DNA of 64,000 nucleotides, taken from contig NZ_JAOEFD010000006.1 of NCBI RefSeq assembly GCF_025420485.1, positions 99,675 to 163,674 of the forward strand, written 5' to 3'. Source of the stretch: Nesterenkonia marinintestina. GTDB taxonomy: Bacteria > Actinomycetota > Actinomycetes > Actinomycetales > Micrococcaceae. This document shows positions 51,588 through 60,366 of the stretch, piece after piece (position 1 is the stretch's first letter; every line of letters starts with the position of its first letter). The notes beneath the pieces were generated by a model, which was given only the letters and a program-made list of their open reading frames with translations, ran no database searches and was not told the origin of the DNA. The position numbers and the translations under genes are program-made.

Positions 51588-52358
51588 ATGGCCACTTCAC
51601 CCCCCACACCGCAGTACGTGAGAGACCCGGCCCTGCGCGCCGGAGCCCACGGCCTCACCGCGTGGCGGCACGCAGAGCAGGCCCTGGAGGAGATCGCCGC
51701 GCTGCCGTTCCTGCACGAGCTCGCCGCAGGGACGCTGTCGAGCGAGGCCTTCGTCCACTACATCCTGCAGGACTCGGCCTATCTGGCCGGCTACGGACGG
51801 GCGATGACGCTGTTGGCCGCCCGCGCCCGGACCGCCGGGCAGCTGCGGTTCTGGGCCCGGGCGACCTCGGACACGATCGCCGAGGAGCAGACCATGCAGT
51901 CCCAGCTGATGAGCTCCGAGGAGTTCTCCTCCCTCGCCCGGACGATGACCGTGGACGGTGAGCCGTCCCCCTCGCCCACCACCCTCGGCTACACCTCGTG
52001 GCTCATCGCGGAGGCCGCGGTGGACGACTACGAGGTCGCCGTCGCCGCGGTGCTGCCCTGCTTCTGGGTCTACGCGGAGGTCGGACGGCACCTGGTGGCC
52101 ACCATCGGGGACGGCATGGAGGACCACCCGTACCGGACGTGGGTGGAGGTCTACGCGGACCCGGAGTTCGACCGCGCCGTCGAAGAGGCGATCGGCATCT
52201 TCGACGAGCTCTACGAGGCGGCCGACGAGTCGCTCCGCAGTCGGATGCTGGCCGCGTTCGAACGCGGCTGCGCCTACGAGGGGCACTTCTGGGCCGCCGC
52301 ACACGCCATGGAGGACTGGAGCCGCGGCCCGCGCGGCCGAGAGGAGCAGCACAGGTGA
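51588..52358 (+). CDS. TenA/thiaminase II family protein
   Basis: Haem-oxygenase-like helical fold of the TenA family, which hydrolyses aminopyrimidines in thiamine salvage. The 256 residues include FVHYILQDSAYLAGYGRAM, EEQTMQSQL and AVLPCFWVYAEVG, where the Cys corresponds to the TenA nucleophile. No other thiamine genes are near and no TPP riboswitch precedes it; lying between guaB and guaB3 it may have another role. The stop overlaps the guaB3 start (GTGA). Confidence 0.9.
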   Translation: MATSPPTPQYVRDPALRAGAHGLTAWRHAEQALEEIAALPFLHELAAGTLSSEAFVHYILQDSAYLAGYGRAMTLLAARARTAGQLRFWARATSDTIAEEQTMQSQLMSSEEFSSLARTMTVDGEPSPSPTTLGYTSWLIAEAAVDDYEVAVAAVLPCFWVYAEVGRHLVATIGDGMEDHPYRTWVEVYADPEFDRAVEEAIGIFDELYEAADESLRSRMLAAFERGCAYEGHFWAAAHAMEDWSRGPRGREEQHR

Positions 52359-53497
52359 CCAACGAGATCCCGATCGGTCTGGCCAAGAACGGACGTCGGG
52401 CCTGGGCCCTGGACGACGTCAACATCGTGCCCAACCGACGGACCCGATCCCCGCAGGACGTCAGCCTGGACTGGCAGATCGATGCCTACACCTTCGGAGC
52501 GCCGGTGATCGGGGCCCCGATGGACTCGGTGATGTCTCCGCAGACGGCCATCGCGCTGGGCCGTATGGGAGGACTCGGGGTGCTCAACCTCGAAGGCCTG
52601 TGGACCAGGTACGAGGACCCCGAACCGGTGTTCGAGGAGATCGCGGCGCTGGCCGACGAGCAGATCTCCCCGGCGAACACCCGTCGGCTCCAGGAGCTGT
52701 ACGCCGAGCCCATCCGCGCCGAGCTGATCTCCCGCCGGCTCGCCGAGATCCGTGAGGCCGGCGTCGTCGTCTCCGGGTCGCTGACTCCGCAGCGGACCCA
52801 GGAGTTCTACCGGACCGTGGTCGAGGCCGGGGTCGACATGTTCGTCATCCGCGGCAGCACCGTCTCTGCCGAGCATGTGGCCCAGGAGGGCGACCCGCTG
52901 AACCTCAAGGAGTTCATCTACGAGCTCGACGTGCCGGTGATCGTCGGCGGTGCGGCCGGGTACACCCCGGCGCTGCACCTGATGCGCACCGGTGCGGCCG
53001 GAGTGCTGGTCGGATTCGGCGGAGGGTCCGCGACCACCACGAGCCGCTCGATGGGCATCAGGGTCCCGATGGCCACCGCGATCAGCGACATCGCCGCGGC
53101 ACGCCGCGACTACCTCGACGAGTCCGGCGGTCGGTACGTGCACGTCATCGCCGACGGCGGACTGGGCACCTCGGGAGACATCGTCAAGGCGCTCGCCATG
53201 GGAGCCGACGCCGTGATGCTGGGTACGACATTGGCCCGCGCCGAGGAGGCGCCGGGACGCGGTCGGCACTGGGGACTCGAGGCCGTGCACCCGGATTTTC
53301 CGCGCGGCCACCGGACCCCCGTCGGCACAGTCGGTCCCCTCGAATCGGTGCTGTGGGGACCCAGTCGGCGCACCGACGGCTCCTCGAACCTGATGGGCGG
53401 TCTGCGCCGCGCCATGGCGGCGACAGGTTACTCGGACCTGAAGTCGTTCCAGCGGGTCGACGTCGTCGTCTCGCCCTCGGGCATCCCCTCGCGCTGA
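52355..53497 (+). CDS. guaB3: GuaB3 family IMP dehydrogenase-related protein
   Basis: Actinobacterial paralogue of IMP dehydrogenase. The GTG start at 52355 gives 380 residues. The barrel is clear (WALDDVNIVPNRRTRSPQDV, GAPMDSVMSPQTA, GGRYVHVIADGGLGTSGDIVKALAMGADAVMLG), but there are no CBS domains. Where GuaB has the catalytic GPGSICTTR, this protein has GFGGGSATTTSRS, with no cysteine. Known mycobacterial GuaB3 is not an active IMP dehydrogenase, so function is open. It is coupled to the TenA-like gene. The C-terminal SDLKSFQRVDVVV is typical. Confidence 0.93.
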   Translation: MTNEIPIGLAKNGRRAWALDDVNIVPNRRTRSPQDVSLDWQIDAYTFGAPVIGAPMDSVMSPQTAIALGRMGGLGVLNLEGLWTRYEDPEPVFEEIAALADEQISPANTRRLQELYAEPIRAELISRRLAEIREAGVVVSGSLTPQRTQEFYRTVVEAGVDMFVIRGSTVSAEHVAQEGDPLNLKEFIYELDVPVIVGGAAGYTPALHLMRTGAAGVLVGFGGGSATTTSRSMGIRVPMATAISDIAAARRDYLDESGGRYVHVIADGGLGTSGDIVKALAMGADAVMLGTTLARAEEAPGRGRHWGLEAVHPDFPRGHRTPVGTVGPLESVLWGPSRRTDGSSNLMGGLRRAMAATGYSDLKSFQRVDVVVSPSGIPSR

Positions 53498-53587
53498 GAC
53501 CCCACGGCGGCCGGACTCATACCCGTTCCGAGCCGTCGGGCATTAGGATGAGGCCCATCGAACGCCGTTCCAGGGGGAGGACGATCT

Positions 53588-53872
53588 ATGCGCCTGACAC
53601 GCATCGCGCCGCTGGCCGCCGCTACGCTGCTGCTGGTGGGCTGCGGCGGGGAAGTGCCGGCATCGGACATCGAGGACACGATGACCACGGAGATGGAGAG
53701 CACCTACGGAGTCGAGGTCTCGGACGCCTCCTGCGACGGCGGACTGGCCGCGGAGGAGGGCGAGACCACCGACTGCACCGTCACGGTGGACGGTGAGGAG
53801 ATCGACGTGCTGGTGACCGCCGATTCGGTCGACGACGACGAGGTCTACATGACCTTCGAGCCGCAGGACTGA
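53588..53872 (+). CDS. DUF4333-like lipoprotein
   Basis: Small predicted lipoprotein of unknown function. The 94 residues have a signal peptide and lipobox LLVGC (Cys19), then an acidic domain with two further cysteines (ASCDGG and TDCTVTVDG) that could form a disulfide; the pattern GVEVSDASCDGG ... CTVTVDGEEIDV resembles DUF4333. The start is ATG 53588 after AGGGGGAGG. Exported to the outer face of the membrane. Confidence 0.8.
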   Translation: MRLTRIAPLAAATLLLVGCGGEVPASDIEDTMTTEMESTYGVEVSDASCDGGLAAEEGETTDCTVTVDGEEIDVLVTADSVDDDEVYMTFEPQD

Positions 53873-53939
53873 CTGCGGCGCGCCGGCGGCGCAGAAGTCT
53901 CTGACCTGCGGTGAGGCGCGGATGCCCTACGATGGGGGC

Positions 53940-54053
53940 ATGCAGTACGCATTTCTCATCCGCCGACTCGTCCGCCTGGCACGCAGGGTGATCCGTATGT
54001 CCGGCCGAAGCCGCGGGCGCCAGGACGGATCCGGAGACCAGCACCCGCACTGA
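53940..54053 (+). CDS. Candidate leaderless 37-residue cationic protein
   Basis: Too short for routine gene calling. ATG 53940 opens MQYAFLIRRLVRLARRVIRM and then a hydrophilic Gly/Arg/Asp/His tail before TGA at 54051. The first 20 residues would form an amphipathic, strongly basic helix. TACGAT (53928-53933) lies 6 bases before the ATG, the same geometry as the other leaderless genes here, and there is no Shine-Dalgarno. Codons end mostly in G or C like the neighbours. A membrane-associated micropeptide or toxin-like peptide is possible; no homology is claimed. Confidence 0.4.
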   Translation: MQYAFLIRRLVRLARRVIRMSGRSRGRQDGSGDQHPH

Positions 54054-54150
54054 TCGCGCTCGCGTCGGGCCGCGACACCGCTGGTAGAGTGCCGGGGTCC
54101 CCGTCGCCCGTGTCCTGACGAGCGACGCCCCCGACGTCTCAGGAGTGCTG

Positions 54151-55089
54151 GTGCGCACCGAACAGCAGGCGCTGAAGGTCTCTCTGGTCGCCGTGCTGAT
54201 CCTCTCGGCGCTGGGGATCACCTTCGGCGTGCTCTCCGGATCCGCGGCGATCATCTTCGACGGCGTCTTCTCGCTGCTCGACGCGGTCATGTCGATCCTC
54301 GCCATCACCTTGGCCGGGCTCATCGCCCGCTCGACGACGAACCGACTCTCAGAGCGCACGCGCCGGCGCTTCACCATGGGCTTCTGGCACTTCGAGCCCC
54401 TGCTGCTCATGGTCAACGCCGTGCTGATGATCTCCGTGGCCGTCTACGCGATGGCCGAGGCCGTGGCGGCCCTGCTCTCCGGAGGTCGGGAGATCGAGTT
54501 CGGTCCCGCGGTGGGTTATGCGGCGATCGTGCTGGTGCTGACCGCCGCCGTCGGATATGCGGAGCACCGGGCGAACCGCCGCCTGGACTCAGCCCTCGTC
54601 GCCATGGACGTCAAGGGGTGGCTGATGGCCGGCGGCGTGACCGGAGCCCTTCTCGTCGCCTTCCTCATCGGCATGCTGCTCGAGGGCACCGGCGCCGAGC
54701 ACCTGATGCCCTATGTGGATCCTGTAGTGCTGCTGGTGGTCGCCGGGGTGCTCATCCCGGTGCCGCTTCCGGTGCTTCGGCGTGCCGTCGCCGAGATGGC
54801 CCTGGTCACGCCGCCGGAGCTGCGGGCCGAGGCCGAGGACCTGGCGGCGGAGGTCGCCGAGGCGGAGGGGTTCGTCGACCACCGGGTGTATGTCGCCCAG
54901 GTGGGGCGGGCCCGACAGGTCGAGATGATCTTCCACGCGGCGCCGGGCGGCCCGGCCCGACCGTTGGAGCACTGGGACCGCATCCGTGCCGACGTCCGCC
55001 GACGCCTGTCCGACGACGACCCGAACCACTGGATCACCGTCGCGTTCACGACTACTCCGCGGGAGCGCAGCGCGGCCGTCGGCACCTGA
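54151..55089 (+). CDS. Cation diffusion facilitator family transporter
   Basis: Divalent metal (Zn, Co, Cd or Mn) efflux protein of the CDF family. The 312 residues have TM2 with FDGVFSLLDAVMSI, whose spaced aspartates form the metal site; VAMDVKGWLMAGG carries the TM5 site. Six membrane helices are followed by a C-terminal cytoplasmic domain (about 225-300). I chose GTG 54151, with AGGAG 5 bases upstream; GTG 54145 is inside that sequence. TAGAGT (54085-54090) is a possible -10. It ends 9 bases from the convergent symporter gene. Confidence 0.9.
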   Translation: MRTEQQALKVSLVAVLILSALGITFGVLSGSAAIIFDGVFSLLDAVMSILAITLAGLIARSTTNRLSERTRRRFTMGFWHFEPLLLMVNAVLMISVAVYAMAEAVAALLSGGREIEFGPAVGYAAIVLVLTAAVGYAEHRANRRLDSALVAMDVKGWLMAGGVTGALLVAFLIGMLLEGTGAEHLMPYVDPVVLLVVAGVLIPVPLPVLRRAVAEMALVTPPELRAEAEDLAAEVAEAEGFVDHRVYVAQVGRARQVEMIFHAAPGGPARPLEHWDRIRADVRRRLSDDDPNHWITVAFTTTPRERSAAVGT

Positions 55090-55098
55090 TCGTCGGCC

Positions 55099-56415
55099 CT
55101 AGGGCAGGTCGTCGGGTTCGTCGAAGGTCGTGCCGTCGACCAGCATGCCTTCCTCAGTCTGTGCCACGACCCGGGTGCCGACCAGGTCGCCCGTCACGTT
55201 GCACATGGTGCGTCCCATGTCGAGGATGGCGTCGATCCCTGCGACCAGGGCGACCGGAGCCATCGGCAGCCCCGCGGAGGTGACCGTCATCGTCAGCATG
55301 ATCAGGCCGGCGCCCGGCACCCCTGCGGTGCCGACGGAGGCGAGCACCCCGACCAGGGCGATGGTCACGATCTGCATCACGGTGAGATCGGTGCCGGTGA
55401 CGTTGGCGACGAATACGGTGGCTGCGCCCACGTAGATGGCGGTGCCGTCCATGTTGACCGTCGCGCCGAACGGCAGGGTGAACGAGTAGACGCCCTTGCG
55501 GATCCCCAGCTGCTGGGCGGCCCGCGTGGTCACCGGCAGCGTGCCGCCGGACGAACGGGTCACGAATGCGGTGAGCATCGGCTCCTTGGCGGCCTTGAAG
55601 AATCGGCCGATGTGGGCGCGGAACAGCAGCAGGATCACCGTGTACACGGCGATCTGCAGGAGGATCCCGCCGTACATCACTCCGGTGAGCGTGGCCAGCG
55701 GGAGCAGTGCGTCGGCGCCGGTCTCCCCGACGGCGACGGCGATGAGGGCGAACACGCCGATCGGCGAGTACTGCAGGACTCCGCGTATGAGGAGGAAGAC
55801 GATCTCCAGGCCGCCGTCGGTGATGCGGCGTATCAGTGAGGCCAGTTCGGTGAGCCGGTCGTCGTCGCTGTCCTGCATGTAGGCCAGCGCGATGCCGGCG
55901 ATGATGGCGAAGAACATCACCGACAGGATCTGTCCCTCGGACAGTGCGGCGAAGATGTTGTCCGGGATGATGTCGGTGAAGACCTCGGCGATGCCGGGCG
56001 CCTCCTCGGACTCGGCCTCCTCGTCACCGGTGAGGGAGAGGCCCGCACCGGGGGAGATGAGCAGCGCGAGACCGATGCCCAGAGAGATGGCGAAGGCCGT
56101 GGTGATGATGTAGAAGCCGAAGATCTTGCCCCCGACCCGGCCCAGCGTCTTCGGGGAGACGGAGGCGACTCCGGAGATCAGCGTCAGCAGGATCAGCGGC
56201 ATCACCAGCATCATCAGCAGGCGGAGGAAGATCTCCCCCAACGGTTCGATGACCGTGATCGGCGGACCCACGATCAGGCCGACGACGACGCCGGCCACCA
56301 GTGCCACGCCCAGCTTCCAGATCAGCGGGACGTCGAGGTACCACCTCCAGGGTGAACGTCTCGTCCTCTCCCCGTGGTCGGCGGCGCGCTCCTGATCGGT
56401 GTGCGGCTCGGACAT
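55099..56415 (-). CDS. Dicarboxylate/amino acid:cation symporter
   Basis: Sodium- or proton-coupled glutamate/aspartate/C4-dicarboxylate importer of the DAACS family. The 438 residues show the family hairpin TRSSGGTLPVTTRAA, the substrate-binding PFGATVNMDGTAIY and the C-terminal RTMCNVTGDLVGTRVV. The start is ATG 56415 with GGAGGGG 5 bases upstream. Monocistronic. Substrate choice is not certain. Confidence 0.95.
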   Translation of the reverse strand: MSEPHTDQERAADHGERTRRSPWRWYLDVPLIWKLGVALVAGVVVGLIVGPPITVIEPLGEIFLRLLMMLVMPLILLTLISGVASVSPKTLGRVGGKIFGFYIITTAFAISLGIGLALLISPGAGLSLTGDEEAESEEAPGIAEVFTDIIPDNIFAALSEGQILSVMFFAIIAGIALAYMQDSDDDRLTELASLIRRITDGGLEIVFLLIRGVLQYSPIGVFALIAVAVGETGADALLPLATLTGVMYGGILLQIAVYTVILLLFRAHIGRFFKAAKEPMLTAFVTRSSGGTLPVTTRAAQQLGIRKGVYSFTLPFGATVNMDGTAIYVGAATVFVANVTGTDLTVMQIVTIALVGVLASVGTAGVPGAGLIMLTMTVTSAGLPMAPVALVAGIDAILDMGRTMCNVTGDLVGTRVVAQTEEGMLVDGTTFDEPDDLP

Positions 56416-56550
56416 GGTTCCCCTCCGATGTCGATGCCTGCGAGTAATGGAGAGAATCTACCCCACCGCACCTCCCTCCGCCCAGGTTCGGGGTCCGAGA
56501 GCCTCGGTTTGGAGCCGAAACCGCGCCTCCGGTAACATCGTCTGGTCTGA

Positions 56551-56641
56551 GGTGACGTGTCCGAGCGGCCGAAGGTGCGACACTCGAAATGTCGTGTACG
56601 GTAACCCCGTACCGTGGGTTCAAATCCCACCGTCACCGCCA
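56551..56641 (+). tRNA. tRNA-Ser (anticodon CGA)
   Basis: Class II tRNA. The acceptor GGTGACG (56551-56557) pairs with CGTCACC (56631-56637), followed by discriminator G and an encoded CCA (56639-56641). The anticodon stem CGACA/TGTCG encloses CTCGAAA with anticodon CGA, reading UCG. The long variable arm is GTACGG/CCGTAC, and the T arm GTGGG-TTCAAAT-CCCAC. All arms pair. Confidence 0.97.
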
Positions 56642-56646
56642 GCTGA

Positions 56647-56686
56647 GGCCCCTGTCCGACCTGCATGAACAGGTCGGGCGGGGGCC
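56647..56686. terminator. Terminator after tRNA-Ser
   Basis: GGCCCC...TCCGACCTG (56647-56663) pairs with CAGGTCGGg...GGGGCC (56670-56686) with a 2x2 internal loop and a 6-nt apex. It lies between the tRNA and the convergent GNAT gene. Confidence 0.75.
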
Positions 56687-56707
56687 GACTTCATGGCTGA
56701 CGGGCGT

Positions 56708-57238
56708 TCAGCGCAGCCCGAGCTCTCGGCGCATGGCTGCGCGGGGCCGGACGGTGAGCCCCAGCGAGGCCTCATGCTCGACCTGTGCGGCCAGCTCCGG
56801 CCCCTGGTCCGCGGCAGCCACCTCGGTGAACCCCAGCCGACGGTAGTAGGGGCCGTTCCAGGGGATCTCGGTGAACGTGGTCAGCGTCAGCGCCGCCAGC
56901 CCCCGTCGGCGGGCCCACGTCTCGGCGAAGTCCACGAGTGCGGCGCCGATCCGGCGTCGGGCGGACTGCGGGTGCACGGTGACCTGTTCGATGTGGGCGC
57001 TGTCGTCGACGGTCCGCAGCAGCAGGTAGCCCACCACGACGTCGTCGACCTCCCACACGTAGGCCGACCCGGCCTCCACATGGGCGCGGAACGAGGCCGC
57101 ATCGACCGGCTCGTCCTCGGCGATGCGCACGAGGTCATAGTCCAGGAACAGCTTCCCCGCGGCCTGCTCCGCGGCGCAGACCGCCGGGTGATCGGTGAGC
57201 TGCGCCGGACGGATCCGGCCGTCCGGGGGACGGGTCAT
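56708..57238 (-). CDS. GNAT family N-acetyltransferase
   Basis: Predicted acetyltransferase of unknown acceptor. The 176 residues show IRPAQLTDHPAVCAAEQAAG at the start, IEQVTVHPQSARRRIGAALVDFAETWA (acetyl-CoA loop SARRRIGAAL) and PYYRRLGFTEV at the end of the fold. The start overlaps the apt stop by 4 bases, so it is translated after apt. Confidence 0.9.
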   Translation of the reverse strand: MTRPPDGRIRPAQLTDHPAVCAAEQAAGKLFLDYDLVRIAEDEPVDAASFRAHVEAGSAYVWEVDDVVVGYLLLRTVDDSAHIEQVTVHPQSARRRIGAALVDFAETWARRRGLAALTLTTFTEIPWNGPYYRRLGFTEVAAADQGPELAAQVEHEASLGLTVRPRAAMRRELGLR

Positions 57239-57765
57239 GCCGTCGCCGCGGTGAAGACGGAGTGGACGTGGTCGCCGACCGCGTCGCGGCCGCCCAGTCC
57301 TTCGAGCTCGAGGACCACCGTGGCGCCGACCAGCTCACCGCCGAGCTCTCGGACCAGGCGCTGGGACGCCGTCAACGTCCCGCCGGTGGCCAGGACGTCA
57401 TCGACCACCAGGACTCGGGTTCCGGGGTACAGCACCCCGGGCGCCTCGATGCGGGCTGAGCCGTACTCCAGGGTGTATTCGATCGACGCGGCCGGTTCCG
57501 GGAGTTTGCCCGCCTTGCGGATCGGAAGCACGCCGGTGCCCGCAAGGGCGGCGATGGTCCCGGCCAGGAGGAAACCGCGGGCCTCCACGCCGGCGACGAT
57601 GTCGAATTCGCCGGCGAACGGCTGGTACATCGCGTCGGTGACGGCCCGCAGAGAGGTGCCGTCGGCCAGCAGCGGGCTGATGTCACGGAATAGCACCCCC
57701 GGTTCGGGGTGGTCGGGGTACCGGGCGATCTGGGCTTCGGCGCGGTTCAGGTCGTCGGAGAGCAC
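57235..57765 (-). CDS. apt: Adenine phosphoribosyltransferase
   Basis: Salvages adenine to AMP using PRPP. The 176 residues include YPDHPEPGVLFRDISPLLAD, VAGVEARGFLLAGTIAALAGTG and the PRPP-binding VLVVDDVLATGGT. The GTG start at 57765 lies 6 bases from TAGAGT (57772-57777 on the minus strand), so leaderless. A purine-salvage partner of upp nearby. Confidence 0.95.
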   Translation of the reverse strand: MLSDDLNRAEAQIARYPDHPEPGVLFRDISPLLADGTSLRAVTDAMYQPFAGEFDIVAGVEARGFLLAGTIAALAGTGVLPIRKAGKLPEPAASIEYTLEYGSARIEAPGVLYPGTRVLVVDDVLATGGTLTASQRLVRELGGELVGATVVLELEGLGGRDAVGDHVHSVFTAATA

Positions 57766-57822
57766 GCGCTCACTCTAACAAGGGCCCCGACGGCAGACGC
57801 GTCGACCAGGCTCCGGTGCAGG

Positions 57823-58869
57823 TCAGGGCACGATGACGGCGCGGCCGCGGAGCTCACCGTCATGCAGGCGCCGGTACGCCTCCGGCCCGTCCTCGAGGCT
57901 GAACACCGTGGTGTCCACGTGCACCTGCCCGGTGCGGGCCAGCTCGAGGACCTCCATGAGCTCGGGTCGGGTGCCCCAGTACGGTGCGCGGGCACGGGAC
58001 CCCCAGGGTTGGCCGAGCAGCCCGAGTCTGGACCTGACCGCGCCCGCGCCGACCAGGACCACATCGGTCTCGAAGCCGGCCATGGACCAGGCCATGTCCG
58101 CCACCGGCTGGCTGGAGACGAAGTCGAAGATCGCGGCCACCGGTCGCGACCCCGCGATCTCCGCCACGAGCGCCGGGGCGTCGGAGTCGGATCGGAATGC
58201 GTGGTGGGCCCCGCTCGACCGGGCGAACTCGAGCTTCTCATCCGAGATGTCCAGGGCGACGACCGTCGTCGACGACAGGGCGCGGAGCATCTGCAGGGCG
58301 ACATGTCCGAGACCGCCGACGCCGATGACCACCGTCACGCTTCCCGGCCCGAGGCGATCCAGCGAGCCGCGGATCGCGTGGTACGGCGTCAGTCCCGCGT
58401 CGGTGAGCCCGACGGCGGCGACCGGATCGAGGTCTCCCAGCGGCACCAGGACCCTCGGGTCACGGACGACCATGTACTCGGCCATGGCGCCGTCGGACCC
58501 GAGCCCGGGCGGGGTGATGCCCAGTGCGGCCGCATGCGGGCAGTAGTTCTCACGGCCCAAGGTGCAGGAGTAGCACCGTCCGCAGCCCTGCGGCCCGTAT
58601 ACGGCGACCGCATCGCCCTCCGTCACCGTCGTGACTCCGGCACCGAGGGCGTCGACGACCCCCACGCCCTCGTGCCCGAGCGTCATCGGCAGCGGGTAGC
58701 CGAACTGCCCGTACTGCTCCTCCGTGAGCCCCATGACGAAGGAGTCGGAGTGACAGGCACCCGCGGCGGTCACCCGGAGACGCACCTCTCCGGGACCGGG
58801 ATCCGGGACGGGCACTTCGCGAACCTCCGGCGCGCCGCCGACTTCGACGTACTGCAGAGCCTTCATCAT
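57823..58869 (-). CDS. Zinc-dependent alcohol dehydrogenase
   Basis: NAD(P)-dependent medium-chain dehydrogenase. The 348 residues have catalytic zinc ligands Cys39 (GACHSD) and GHE near 65, structural zinc cysteines in GCGRCYSCTLGRENYC, and the Rossmann motif GVGGLGHVALQ. AEYMVV and DAGLTPYHAIR are typical of the NAD-dependent Adh group. Substrate unknown, perhaps a short alcohol or aldehyde. It stands alone between tadA and apt. Confidence 0.93.
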   Translation of the reverse strand: MMKALQYVEVGGAPEVREVPVPDPGPGEVRLRVTAAGACHSDSFVMGLTEEQYGQFGYPLPMTLGHEGVGVVDALGAGVTTVTEGDAVAVYGPQGCGRCYSCTLGRENYCPHAAALGITPPGLGSDGAMAEYMVVRDPRVLVPLGDLDPVAAVGLTDAGLTPYHAIRGSLDRLGPGSVTVVIGVGGLGHVALQMLRALSSTTVVALDISDEKLEFARSSGAHHAFRSDSDAPALVAEIAGSRPVAAIFDFVSSQPVADMAWSMAGFETDVVLVGAGAVRSRLGLLGQPWGSRARAPYWGTRPELMEVLELARTGQVHVDTTVFSLEDGPEAYRRLHDGELRGRAVIVP

Positions 58870-58965
58870 GGTGGCCTCCTCGTGAGAGTGAGAGATGGGA
58901 ACGGCATCGGTCCGTCATCAGGCTCTCACGTGCAGATGAACGCGGGGAGGACGGGGGCGGGGCGC

Positions 58966-59460
58966 TCAGCTGCGCCTGGCGGCGAAGTAGTCGCCGAGCT
59001 GCACGGCGCACCGATCCGCGAGCACGCCGGGATGCACCTCGACCCAGTGGTTCAGCCGTGGTTCGCGCAGCACGTCGAAGACCGATCCCGCCGCTCCGGC
59101 CTTCTCGTCCCAGGCGCCGAAGACCACGGTGCGCACCCGGGTCTGGACGATCGCGCCGGCACACATCGGGCACGGCTCCAACGTCACCGCCAGGGTGCAG
59201 TCGAGCAGGCGCCAGGACCCGGTCCGCCGAGCGGCCTCCCGCAGGGCGACGATCTCGGCATGTCCGGCGGGATCGTTCTGCGCCTCACGCGTGTTGAAGC
59301 CCTCGCCGATCACCGTGCCCTCCGGGTCCACGACGACGGCTCCCACGGGGACGTCGCCGGCCTCGGCGGCCTGCGCGGCCAGCTCCAGACACTGCGACAG
59401 GAGGCGACGCTGTGCGTCGTGGTCGCGGGGATCCCAGGGGCGGGGCGAGGAGCTGTCCAT
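58966..59460 (-). CDS. tadA: tRNA adenosine(34) deaminase-like protein
   Basis: Zinc deaminase, predicted to convert A34 to inosine in tRNA-Arg(ACG). The 164 residues carry the catalytic HAE (His67, Glu69) and PCPMC (Cys97, Cys100), with VPVGAVVVD and NDPAGHAEIVALREA, all typical of TadA. The related cytosine deaminases share these motifs but usually differ around the active site. TACCCT on the minus strand (59469-59474) lies 8 bases before ATG 59460, suggesting a leaderless mRNA; divergent from upp. Confidence 0.92.
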   Translation of the reverse strand: MDSSSPRPWDPRDHDAQRRLLSQCLELAAQAAEAGDVPVGAVVVDPEGTVIGEGFNTREAQNDPAGHAEIVALREAARRTGSWRLLDCTLAVTLEPCPMCAGAIVQTRVRTVVFGAWDEKAGAAGSVFDVLREPRLNHWVEVHPGVLADRCAVQLGDYFAARRS

Positions 59461-59519
59461 CGAGGCCCAGGGTATCCCTCCCGGACGGGACGGCGTGTCC
59501 GTGCTGATACTTTGGTCCC

Positions 59520-60155
59520 ATGCGCGTACAGGTCGTCGAACACCCGCTGATCGCCCACAAGCTCACCCAGATGCGCCGGGCGGAGACGAGCTCCAACCAC
59601 TTCCGGCAGCTGACCGGTGAGCTGGTGACCCTGCTCTCCTATGAGGCCAGCGCGACCATCGCCACCGAACCGGTCACCATCACCACCCCGATGACCGAGG
59701 CCCAGGGCACACAGCTGGCCGGTCCCACGCCGCTGGTGGTGCCCATCCTGCGGGCCGGACTGGGCATGCTCGAGGGGATGACCGCGATGATCCCCACCGC
59801 CGAGGTCGGGTTCCTGGGGATGGCCCGTAACGAAGAGACCCTCGACATCATCACCTACGCCGAGCGTCTGCCCGACGACCTCACCGGACGCCACGTCTTC
59901 GTGCTCGACCCCATGCTCGCCACCGGCGGCACCCTGGCCGAGTCCATCCGATTCCTCACCCAGCGCAACGCCGCGCGGGTGAGCTGCATCTGCCTGCTGG
60001 CCGCCCCGGAGGGCATCGAGCGGCTGGAGCGGGAGGTCGGCGACATCGACGTCGAACTCTTCCTGGGTGCGATCGACGAGGGTCTGGACGAAAACGCCTA
60101 CATCGTCCCCGGGCTCGGCGACGCCGGAGACAGGCTCTACGGCCTCACGGAGTGA
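59520..60155 (+). CDS. upp: Uracil phosphoribosyltransferase
   Basis: Salvages uracil to UMP with PRPP. The 211 residues match Upp throughout: VEHPLIAHKLTQMRR, LRAGLGMLEGM, the PRPP loop DPMLATGGTLAESI, and the C-terminal YIVPGLGDAGDRLYG. The ATG at 59520 follows GATACT (59506-59511) by 8 bases with no Shine-Dalgarno, so leaderless. Confidence 0.97.
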   Translation: MRVQVVEHPLIAHKLTQMRRAETSSNHFRQLTGELVTLLSYEASATIATEPVTITTPMTEAQGTQLAGPTPLVVPILRAGLGMLEGMTAMIPTAEVGFLGMARNEETLDIITYAERLPDDLTGRHVFVLDPMLATGGTLAESIRFLTQRNAARVSCICLLAAPEGIERLEREVGDIDVELFLGAIDEGLDENAYIVPGLGDAGDRLYGLTE

Positions 60156-60366
60156 CCCGTCGCCTCAGTGCGCGGTGAGCCGCTCCGACTGCGCCTCGGC
60201 GTGTGCCTCTCGTCACAAACACGGGGTTCGTCTCAGGATGTGGGACAGATGCTCCAATATTACTTGCGTATCTGGAATGTGACGGCGACTCTGGGAGGCA
60301 CAGTGCTGGGACGCCCGTCCGCGGAGGTCCCGGACGAACGCCGTCTGTCGAACAGAACCGAGTGAT
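60156..60366 (+). promoter_or_regulatory. Intergenic region before the winged-helix gene, with promoter
   Basis: A 211-base gap containing an AT-rich patch around 60254-60280. TTGCGT (60264-60269) and GACTCT (60287-60292) are 17 bases apart and would give a start near 60299. No terminator for upp and no structured RNA is evident. Confidence 0.4.
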
